Assembly: GCA_003565815.1 (NCBI GenBank)
Contig: PXAS01000466.1
Span: 1 to 5,580 of the forward strand
Length of the DNA: 5,580 nucleotides
Direction of reading: 5' to 3'
Source: PVC group bacterium
Lineage (GTDB): Bacteria > Verrucomicrobiota > Kiritimatiellia > SS1-B-03-39 > UBA6053
Shown here: one piece after another, positions 1 through 5,251 of the stretch
How the letters are laid out: each line of letters starts with the position of its first letter
Numbering within the stretch: the first letter of the stretch is position 1
The notes under the pieces: generated by a model
What the model saw: only the letters and a program-made list of their open reading frames with translations
Told to the model about the DNA's origin: nothing
Databases searched by the model: none
Position numbers and translations under genes: made by a program

Positions 1-2
1 AG

Positions 3-178
3 GGCCCGGCTCAACTCGACCCGGTCCGTGAGGGCCGGGCCCGGGCCGCAGCAAACGTTCCCCATGCACCGAGATCCGGCCCTTGCGGACCAGCCACGTT
101 GAGTCGGACCTTCGGCCCTTGACGCTCCTGGCTGCGGTAATCCCGGCCCTCACGGGCCGGGCTTTGTTGAGCCGGGCC
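3..178. repeat. Long GC-rich imperfect inverted repeat (REP/BIME-like palindrome)
   Basis: Bases 3-15 are the exact reverse complement of 166-178. Bases 20-39 match the reverse complement of 142-161 with one mismatch (25/156, a G-U wobble in RNA). Bases 46-52 match 131-137. The arms of about 50 bases therefore enclose a loop at 53-130. The loop holds a second diverged copy of the same material: 77-122 aligns with 144-189 at an offset of 67-68 bases, sharing CGGCCCT, CGG.CC and GTTGAG blocks. The element can thus fold in more than one way. It resembles clustered extragenic palindromes, but I do not recognise the family. Its left end may lie outside the window. No gene is supported here; the small ORFs across it are repeat-derived. 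Confidence 0.75.
142..168 (+). terminator. Possible rightward intrinsic terminator inside the palindrome
   Basis: A perfect 8-bp stem, CCCGGCCC (142-149) with GGGCCGGG (154-161), closes a TCAC loop and is followed by CTTTGTT. The stem is strong but the T tract is short and interrupted. It may only be part of the larger inverted repeat rather than a working terminator. A gene left of the window could end here. Confidence 0.25.
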
Positions 179-187
179 GTTGGCCCT

Positions 188-328
188 GAATTCCAACCTC
201 CCAACCTCGGAGAAAGAAAATACCAAAGAAAATACCTGTTGCAATGTTTCGCAATGTTTTCTTGAATTCCAACCTCGGAGAAAAGAAAGAAAATACCTGT
301 TGCAATGTTTCAAAGAAAATACCTGTTG
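188..328. repeat. Nested short direct repeats
   Basis: A 13-base block GAATTCCAACCTC occurs at 188-200 and 264-276, an offset of 76. A 26-base block beginning AAAGAAAATACC and ending GCAATGTTTC is identical at 225-250 and 286-311. Its first 17 bases recur directly after, at 312-328, and its first 12 bases also occur at 213-224. GCAATGTTT is additionally duplicated back to back at 241-249 and 251-259, and CCAACCTC at 193-200 and 201-208. The pattern fits repeated slippage or tandem duplication of a ~76-base unit. Bases 329-378, between the last repeat and the stop of the leftward gene, hold nothing I recognise. Confidence 0.8.
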
Positions 329-378
329 TAAAAAATAGGGAATGTCCTGGGAATTGGAGTGTTCTGTATTGGGGTTGT

Positions 379-1284
379 CTACCTTCCGGGTATAAAAAAC
401 TCCCGGAACTTCATACGAACAGTTTCGGGCGTTTTCGATTCGTTTAGGCGATCAACCACATGACAATTAAACAGCTGTATGATCTGAGCGTGATCCGTGC
501 ATGCGACTTTCGCCCGTTCCCATGCCTCAGCAAATGTAAGGTAGGCTAAGTTGGCAGGACAAGGAAATGCATCCAGTAATTCTTCGCCGGACGGTTGATC
601 CACAATGACGTGTGCTACAAAATTGAGTGAGAATTTCCACTCCTCCAAATCGGCGATTCGCTCCCATTCCTGCTGACGACCTGAAATGTTTCTATGCAAG
701 GTTCGTATGTGTTCCTCTATGTAGACCCGTGTCAACCGTCCCCCATGTGCTTCCCATGCTCTGCAGTGCTTTTCCGGGACGGATTGAAAATCGCAGTCCC
801 CTAATTTTCGTGAAAAGGTGTTGGTCGCATTAACAGCGTCGCCTAGCCCTCTGGAGCGCCAAACATCATCCAAATGTTCGCAACAAGCAAGGAAATCGAC
901 TACCCTCTGTTCAAGCACCCCGGCCGTCCCGGTGTTCCCAACTGCGATTTCAGCCATAAATAAGTCGATATCTTCCAATCTTCGTGTGTGTTGTAAGATG
1001 ACTTCCGGAGTCGCCTCTAACTCGATTAACCGAAGGAGTGCCTGCCGCAAAGTAGCTGCCAGTCCTCTCCGGGCCCGAAAAGGCAACGCGCTCAGTCCTA
1101 AGATGATATCAACAAGGGCGGCACTTTGACGGGGATTGTCATCCCTCGACATGGCCCAATCATGGGAAAGGCGGTCAAGGGCTTTAAAATTATTCAGGAT
1201 GGGATTTCCCGTTGCAGTAGAGAATCGGCGAAACACTTCGCCTGCAACCCCTCCCCTGGGATAAAAAGTGTATAAATATTCCAA
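379..1284 (-). CDS. Uncharacterised 301-residue protein, candidate effector of the methylation island (possibly C-terminal part of a split protein)
   Basis: I do not recognise this protein. It appears soluble, with no signal peptide or membrane segment. Residues 50-115 look mostly helical and arginine/leucine rich. The C-terminal half holds a dense patch of Trp, His and charged residues (about 174-230, including AWEAHGGRLTRVYIEEH and IADLEEWKFSLNFVAHVIVD) that could be a functional core. No PD-(D/E)XK, HNH, GIY-YIG or HKD nuclease motif is evident. The start is doubtful. Residue 1 is a TTG at 1282-1284 with no Shine-Dalgarno. Residue 17 is a GTG at 1234-1236 with a strong GGGGAGGGG 11 bases upstream, which would give 285 residues. 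The reading frame also runs straight on from the upstream gene, interrupted only by TAA at 1300-1302, so this may be the second half of one ~520-residue protein. The last codons can form a 7-bp hairpin (384-390 with 402-408). Its place in an operon with an XRE regulator, divergent from a cytosine methyltransferase, suggests a restriction or defence role by inference only. Confidence 0.7.
   Translation of the reverse strand: MEYLYTFYPRGGVAGEVFRRFSTATGNPILNNFKALDRLSHDWAMSRDDNPRQSAALVDIILGLSALPFRARRGLAATLRQALLRLIELEATPEVILQHTRRLEDIDLFMAEIAVGNTGTAGVLEQRVVDFLACCEHLDDVWRSRGLGDAVNATNTFSRKLGDCDFQSVPEKHCRAWEAHGGRLTRVYIEEHIRTLHRNISGRQQEWERIADLEEWKFSLNFVAHVIVDQPSGEELLDAFPCPANLAYLTFAEAWERAKVACTDHAQIIQLFNCHVVDRLNESKTPETVRMKFREFFIPGR
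1248..1256 (-). promoter_or_regulatory. Strong Shine-Dalgarno-like site inside the 301-residue ORF
   Basis: On the minus strand this reads GGGGAGGGG, 11 bases before a GTG (1236-1234) that is in frame as residue 17 of the leftward ORF. The TTG at the nominal start has no such site. If used, it would give a 285-residue product translated independently of the upstream ORF. The spacing is somewhat long, and the site may simply be coding sequence. Confidence 0.35.
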
Positions 1285-1299
1285 TGGATGATCAAAGAA

Positions 1300-1944
1300 T
1301 TAGGCAATGACGCAAGAAAAGAGAAGCATTTGTAAGTAGGGTGTGAAACTGGACTCGTTTATGGGACCAAACAGGTCTTGCAAAGCATCCTCCAAATCCA
1401 GTCCAAATTGAGTGGCCTCGTCCGACAGGATCTGGACCATTGCAGGACGGTCCGCATCAGCCATTCGAGTTCGACTGTCCGTTTCATCCTGCTGTAAGAG
1501 TGTCTTCACGTCATCCAAAACAAGTTCCTGCCTGATCCCGAGAATACCGAACATTTTCTGCACAACCCGCCAATGAACCGTCAGTCGGGGATCAGATTCC
1601 CGTAAAACCACGGCAATCGCAGCTGCGGAGAATCGGTGATTTACGGCTAAATCCATTACGAGAGGCAAATACGATGCGATGCGAATGGCCTCCTGCCGTG
1701 TATTCGTGGAAGCAGCTTTCCGTACTCGTTCCACTACGCGACAATATGCGCGTGAACCTGTTATTTTTGGTGGAAGCCGTTCCGCCCATTCGGCTTGATT
1801 CAGCCCCTCCTTCACGAGTTGTGGAAGGTCGGCCTCACCCTCGATCCACGCGGAAATCTCTTGTTCAAGACGTATCTGTTCTTCAACGGTTTCAGGAAGG
1901 TCTGTTGAACATGAGTCCAGCGGAAACAGCAAAAGGCTATTCAT
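1300..1944 (-). CDS. Uncharacterised 214-residue protein, translationally coupled to the XRE regulator
   Basis: I do not recognise the family. The sequence is soluble, acidic at the N-terminus (residues 15-40) and probably mostly helical, with a basic stretch around residues 60-85 and a hydrophobic C-terminus (LQMLLFSCVIA) that looks abrupt for a natural end. No nuclease or ATPase motif is visible. I chose the ATG at 1942-1944 because it overlaps the regulator's stop codon (ATGAATAG) and has an AAAGG ribosome-binding site 8 bases upstream, inside the regulator gene. An in-frame ATG at 1981-1983 would add 13 residues but has no ribosome site. The ORF ends at TAA 1300-1302, and the same frame stays open for about 306 more codons into the next ORF. 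It could be an intact first subunit of a two-component enzyme or the N-terminal part of a protein broken by a nonsense change. Confidence 0.7.
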   Translation of the reverse strand: MNSLLLFPLDSCSTDLPETVEEQIRLEQEISAWIEGEADLPQLVKEGLNQAEWAERLPPKITGSRAYCRVVERVRKAASTNTRQEAIRIASYLPLVMDLAVNHRFSAAAIAVVLRESDPRLTVHWRVVQKMFGILGIRQELVLDDVKTLLQQDETDSRTRMADADRPAMVQILSDEATQFGLDLEDALQDLFGPINESSFTPYLQMLLFSCVIA

Positions 1945-2167
1945 ATGTTTCGCCTTTAAGTATGCGGATAACGGTCCGATCATCCAAGTTCAGCACTGAG
2001 CACCATTTTGCGAATTCTTCAGCCGAAATCTGTCGATTTCCTGTTTCTGATTTCGAAACATAGCTTTGGTCGTAACCAAGCTGATCGGCAACATACTCCT
2101 GACTAAGACCCATGTTCTGGCGGATTTTCGCTAAAGTAACCCCAATTGGATGTTTTTTGATTGCCAT
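1937..2167 (-). CDS. XRE-family helix-turn-helix regulator, controller-protein-like
   Basis: This 76-residue protein is almost entirely one HTH_3/Cro-C1 domain (residues about 8-62). The recognition segment is about 22-45, with SQEYVADQLGYDQSYVSKSETGNR spread over helices 2 and 3 and the typical SQEYVA, SYVSKSE and G.R features. The length is that of controller (C) proteins of type II restriction-modification systems and of small phage-type repressors, which bind operators as dimers. It is the first gene of the leftward unit and divergent from a cytosine methyltransferase across 72 bases holding a perfect palindrome, so autoregulation and control of the methyltransferase are likely. No Shine-Dalgarno precedes the ATG, and the predicted -10 lies only 9 bases before it, so the mRNA may be leaderless, as reported for several C genes. 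The family call is firm; the controller role is inferred from context. Confidence 0.9.
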   Translation of the reverse strand: MAIKKHPIGVTLAKIRQNMGLSQEYVADQLGYDQSYVSKSETGNRQISAEEFAKWCSVLNLDDRTVIRILKGETYE

Positions 2168-2189
2168 AAGAATCGTATCTTAACTTAAT
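2161..2189 (+). promoter_or_regulatory. Predicted sigma70-type promoter for the methyltransferase
   Basis: TTGCCA (2161-2166, 5 of 6) and CTTAAT (2184-2189, 4 of 6) are 17 bases apart, giving a start near 2196 and a leader of about 44 bases. The promoter overlaps the oppositely directed XRE promoter, so the two probably compete for polymerase. A TTGACA at 2206-2211 is closer to the -35 consensus but has no convincing -10 at the right distance. No clear Shine-Dalgarno precedes the ATG at 2240. Confidence 0.4.
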
Positions 2190-2206
2190 TTTTTTGGTTT
2201 TGTCAT
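2177..2206 (-). promoter_or_regulatory. Predicted sigma70-type promoter for the XRE operon
   Basis: On the minus strand, ATGACA (2206-2201, 5 of 6 to TTGACA) and TAAGAT (2182-2177, 4 of 6 to TATAAT) are separated by 18 bases. Initiation would fall near 2170, next to the ATG at 2167. The -35 box lies within the palindrome at 2199-2213, so a bound regulator would block it. Confidence 0.5.
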
Positions 2207-2213
2207 TGACAAA
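2199..2213. promoter_or_regulatory. Perfect 15-base palindrome, likely operator of the XRE regulator
   Basis: TTTGTCA-T-TGACAAA is a perfect inverted repeat with 7-base arms and a one-base centre, in the region between the divergent genes. It covers the predicted -35 of the XRE promoter and lies a few bases downstream of the predicted methyltransferase start point. The size and symmetry fit a small XRE dimer. Binding could repress both directions, or shift the balance between them. Confidence 0.6.
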
Positions 2214-2239
2214 TTCTGGGCTCATGCGAAAACAGCATA

Positions 2240-3352
2240 ATGAATCTTGTTTCTTTATACAGTGGATGTGGCGGCCTGGACCTGGGGTTCCATGCTGCGG
2301 GCTTTCGAACCATTTGGGCAAACGAAATATCACCGGATGCCTGCGAGACACTTCGCAGTGAGTTCTGGCGAATCGGTGCACCTATACGACAAATCGAATG
2401 TGGGGATATACGCGAAATGGGCCTACCGGACCCGGAAAATGCGGACATTGTGATTGGAGGCCCCCCCTGCCAGGGATTTTCCGTAGCGGGTCGCATGGAC
2501 CCAAACGACCCGAGGAGCAGACATGTGTGGGAGTTCTTCCGCGTGGTGAAAGAACTGCAACCCCGCGCGTTTGTGATGGAAAATGTCAAAGCTTTAGGGG
2601 CAAACACTCGATGGAAATCCACCCGCAAAGCTTTAATTCAACGGGGTGAAGAACTGGGGTATTCCACCCGGTTACTTTTGCTGAATGCCGCAGACTATGG
2701 AGTGCCTCAACTTCGGGAGCGCATGTTTCTGGTTGGCATTCGCGGTGGTTGTGTCATGCCCACCCCAACACCCACAGAGCAGAGAATATCCGTGCGTGAT
2801 GCTCTTCGGGACCTCCCCCCGTACGGACATCCGGGAAATGCCTCTTCCTGCGGAGCAATCATTACACCTGCTCGCAATCCTGTAATGCGCAAAAGTCCAT
2901 TTGCTGGAATGCTTTTCAATGGTCAGGGACGCCCAATCGATTTGGAGCAGCCTGCGCCAACCCTGCCCGCCTCCATGGGTGGCAACCGAACCCCAATCAT
3001 TGATCAGGAAAGTTTGGAGACAGGCACTGAACCCTGGATTGCACAATACCATCGGCACTTGATCGCGGGTGGTGCTCCATATTCCAAGGTTCCTCCCCGC
3101 CTTCGACGCCTGACCGTAGAGGAAGCGGCCGCACTTCAGGGTTTTTCGCCCGGAATGAAATTTTCAGGAAGCCAATGCGCTAAATTCCGGCAAATAGGAA
3201 ATTCAGTCCCCCCTCCTCTCGCTAAAGCAGTTGCAGAAACAATACTGTCCACCCTCAAATCCGAAGGAACAAGGATAGAATGGCAGGGAGGGCAATCCGT
3301 TTATGTTCTGGAGGAGGCTGCTAAATACGACTTCTTAAATGAAGCTCATTGA
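2240..3352 (+). CDS. DNA (cytosine-5) methyltransferase, type II
   Basis: This 370-residue enzyme transfers a methyl group from S-adenosylmethionine to carbon 5 of cytosine in a specific DNA site. The ordered 5mC-methyltransferase motifs are all visible: motif I LYSGCGGLDLGF (6-17), motif IV GGPPCQGFS (73-81) with catalytic Cys77, motif VI MENV (113-116), motif VIII QLRER (157-161), motif IX RRLTVEEAAALQGF (289-302) and motif X FRQIGNSVPPPLAKAV (316-331). The target recognition region lies between VIII and IX, roughly 170-288, and includes APTLPASMGGNRTPIID; I cannot read the target sequence from it. About 35 residues follow motif X. The ATG at 2240 must be close to the true start because motif I begins at once. 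It is divergent from the XRE operon and likely regulated by it. It appears intact. It could be part of a restriction-modification system or a solitary methyltransferase. Confidence 0.97.
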   Translation: MNLVSLYSGCGGLDLGFHAAGFRTIWANEISPDACETLRSEFWRIGAPIRQIECGDIREMGLPDPENADIVIGGPPCQGFSVAGRMDPNDPRSRHVWEFFRVVKELQPRAFVMENVKALGANTRWKSTRKALIQRGEELGYSTRLLLLNAADYGVPQLRERMFLVGIRGGCVMPTPTPTEQRISVRDALRDLPPYGHPGNASSCGAIITPARNPVMRKSPFAGMLFNGQGRPIDLEQPAPTLPASMGGNRTPIIDQESLETGTEPWIAQYHRHLIAGGAPYSKVPPRLRRLTVEEAAALQGFSPGMKFSGSQCAKFRQIGNSVPPPLAKAVAETILSTLKSEGTRIEWQGGQSVYVLEEAAKYDFLNEAH

Positions 3353-3373
3353 TCCTTTAGGAATCTAAAGGGT
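3352..3373 (+). terminator. Hairpin directly after the methyltransferase stop
   Basis: CCTTTAG (3354-3360) pairs with CTAAAGG (3365-3371) around a GAAT loop, and the stem extends by a T-G wobble (3353/3372) and an A-T pair (3352/3373). It starts at the last base of the stop codon. There is no T tract after it, so it may act as an mRNA 3' end stabiliser or a weak terminator. Confidence 0.4.
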
Positions 3374-3413
3374 GAATCGAATCATACCTGAAACCGTGAG
3401 ATCTTTGCGAAAC

Positions 3414-3438
3414 GAACCGGCTTTCAGAAAATCGGTTC
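3414..3438. repeat. Inverted repeat between the convergent gene ends
   Basis: GAACCG (3414-3419) is complementary to CGGTTC (3433-3438) with a 13-base spacer. It lies between the convergent 3' ends of the methyltransferase and the transporter. Neither strand has a good T tract after it, so a terminator role is possible but weakly supported. The rest of 3353-3499 shows nothing else I recognise. Confidence 0.3.
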
Positions 3439-3499
3439 ATCGTCATAACAAAGACTCCAAACGCTTCAAAATGCGGCCCGACCCTTCCCCCCCACTCTA

Positions 3500-5245
3500 T
3501 CAAGCGGAATCATCCTTGTCATCCAGGGTCACCTCGTCGAGACCGACTTCCCGATCACGCTTTTTTTCTTCGCTTTTCGGTTCTTCGCGTCCCAATTTCT
3601 TGGGTTTGATGCCGAAGTAGGGCTGTTGCATCTGTTGGGCGATGACTTTGCAGTGACGTACCATGCGCACCAGCGCCAGCAGGGTTTCGGTGTAATACAA
3701 GCCGGCCAGGGGTTCTTCCTGATGATCGGCCACCCGTTGGTTGAAGCGTTTCATCGCGGTCTCGGCTTCGGACATAAAGCGATCCCGTTTCTCCAGAACC
3801 GTTTTCGCGCTTTTGTCATAGGTTTTCCATCCGGGTTGCATGGCTTCGATGAGCACCGAAAGCACTTCGTCGGCTTGCCGGATGAGGATTTGCAGCGAAT
3901 CCACGGCCTCGTCGTTCAGTCTGACGTGATCTTTCTGCAGGCGTTTGCGCGTGAGCGTGGCCATGGATTCGATGTGGTCGCCGATGCGCTCGATGTTGGT
4001 GTTGATACGGACCAGATACTGGATCATCAGCGCCTGACGACGGGACAAATATCTGCGGGTCATGTCCGCGAGATAATCCCGGGTCGCGCCTTTGATCTCG
4101 TTGAGCACTTCTTCCTGTAGGGCAATGCGTCTGAACGCCTTGGGGTCATCCTCCTTCTGCAATCTGCAAATGGTTTGCAGGCTGTTTTGGCAAATCTCCA
4201 GACAACGGTTGAGTTCCGCGACCCCGGCATTCAAGGCAGACTCCGGCTGACTCAGCAGGGATGGATCGAGAAAGCTGGACGTGGGCATGGGTTCCCGGGA
4301 GGGGGTGGCCCGGCGCACCAGGCGTTCGTGAAACGTGACCAAGGGCAGGAGGGACAAACCCGCGACTCCCATGACCAGGGTGTGGGCGTTGGCGGCCTGA
4401 TGCACCAAATCGGAGCTGCTCAGTTCCACGGCCCGAAGAAAGAACGGAGCCAACAGCACCCCCAACAAGACGTTGAAAAGATTGAAAAACAGATTGGCGA
4501 CGGCGGTGCGCTTGGCTTCGATCCCGGTGCCGATACAGCCCAGCAACGCGGTGGCGCTGGTGCCGATGTGGGCGCCGAGAATGATCGGATACGCCTGTTG
4601 CAGCGAAGTCATCATCCCTGATTCCAACATGACGAACGCCATGCCGATCACGGCGCCACTGCTTTGCAGGATCCCGGTCACCAGGGTCGCGATCAGAATC
4701 CCGATGAGCATGCCCCGGAAGGTTCCGCCATCAATGGCGAGCAGGTGCGGCGCCAGCTCTTCCCGGAATGTCCCCAGCACATTTCCCATGATGGCCATGC
4801 CCAAAAACAGCATGCCAAAGCCCATCAAGGCTTTTCCGGCCTGGTGCACCATCCCCCGGTTGACCACCAATTGCGTCGCGAAGCCCAGAAACAGGAAGGC
4901 ATACGCTAGATCTGTGAAGCGGAAGCTGACAAGCTGCATGGCCAGGGTGGTGCCCAAATTCAGCCCATAAAGGATGGGCAGGGCCCCCGCCAAAGTGAGA
5001 ATCCCCGCATTGACAAAGCCGACCGTCATCACGCTGGAGGCACTGCTGTGCATGCCCAGCCCCAGACCCGCGCCCAAGCCGTAACCGGCGATCCGGTTGC
5101 GGGTGGCTTTGGAGAGGATTTTGCGAATGCGCGTCCCGGCGGCGTCCCTCAGGCCGGCGGTCATCATCCGCATTCCCTGAAGGAACAACGCCAAACCGCC
5201 CAGCACCATGAAGGTGGCGGCGGGGATGCTGGGTGAATCGGTCAT
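3500..5245 (-). CDS. Na/Pi cotransporter family protein with C-terminal PhoU-like domain
   Basis: This 581-residue inner-membrane protein belongs to the Na+/phosphate cotransporter II (NptA/YjbB-like) family, which moves inorganic phosphate with sodium. The membrane part (residues about 10-305) holds the two related half-repeats: MHSSASSVMTVGFVNAG (65-81) followed by YGLNLGTT (93-100), then LQSSGAVIGMAF (193-204) followed by GAHIGTSATALL (224-235). After a linker, a helical PhoU-like domain spans about 340-545, with the characteristic NIERIGDHIESM (417-428). A charged, lysine- and acid-rich tail (about 545-581) ends the protein. The length is normal for the PhoU-fused bacterial type. The first half-repeat has His66 where the family usually has Gln of the QSS motif; the second QSS is intact. 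Start: ATG 5243-5245; there is no Shine-Dalgarno, but a promoter lies immediately upstream. Its GC content is higher than that of the island, and it is transcribed convergently with the methyltransferase. No Pho box is seen. Confidence 0.95.
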   Translation of the reverse strand: MTDSPSIPAATFMVLGGLALFLQGMRMMTAGLRDAAGTRIRKILSKATRNRIAGYGLGAGLGLGMHSSASSVMTVGFVNAGILTLAGALPILYGLNLGTTLAMQLVSFRFTDLAYAFLFLGFATQLVVNRGMVHQAGKALMGFGMLFLGMAIMGNVLGTFREELAPHLLAIDGGTFRGMLIGILIATLVTGILQSSGAVIGMAFVMLESGMMTSLQQAYPIILGAHIGTSATALLGCIGTGIEAKRTAVANLFFNLFNVLLGVLLAPFFLRAVELSSSDLVHQAANAHTLVMGVAGLSLLPLVTFHERLVRRATPSREPMPTSSFLDPSLLSQPESALNAGVAELNRCLEICQNSLQTICRLQKEDDPKAFRRIALQEEVLNEIKGATRDYLADMTRRYLSRRQALMIQYLVRINTNIERIGDHIESMATLTRKRLQKDHVRLNDEAVDSLQILIRQADEVLSVLIEAMQPGWKTYDKSAKTVLEKRDRFMSEAETAMKRFNQRVADHQEEPLAGLYYTETLLALVRMVRHCKVIAQQMQQPYFGIKPKKLGREEPKSEEKKRDREVGLDEVTLDDKDDSA

Positions 5246-5251
5246 CCAACA

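Noticed and set aside
11..313. 100-residue leftward ORF across the left repeats
   Set aside because: It runs through the direct repeats and the GC-rich palindrome, its peptide simply repeats itself, and it has no ribosome site or family resemblance.
213..328. Possible CRISPR array from the repeated 26-base block
   Set aside because: Only two full copies and one partial copy exist, spacing is irregular (35 bases, then 0), and the spacer is itself made of related repeats. No cas genes are present.
379..1944. Classical nuclease motifs (PD-(D/E)XK, HNH, GIY-YIG, HKD) in the unknown proteins
   Set aside because: No combination with proper spacing could be read by eye. Isolated acidic and lysine residues were not enough to claim an active site.
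2206..2241. TTGACA at 2206-2211 as the methyltransferase -35, with CATAAT at 2236-2241
   Set aside because: The spacer would be 24 bases and the -10 would overlap the ATG at 2240. At normal spacing only AAAACA is available. TTGCCA-17-CTTAAT further upstream fits better.
3372..3620. 82-residue rightward ORF starting at GTG after the methyltransferase
   Set aside because: It overlaps the well-supported transporter 3' end on the opposite strand, and its low-complexity Ser/Arg-rich composition is typical of a shadow ORF.
3626..4970. Several long rightward ORFs (up to 165 residues) opposite the transporter
   Set aside because: They are antisense to a clear transporter/PhoU coding sequence in GC-rich DNA, where long antisense ORFs are expected, and their translations are His/Gly/Gln-rich without domains.
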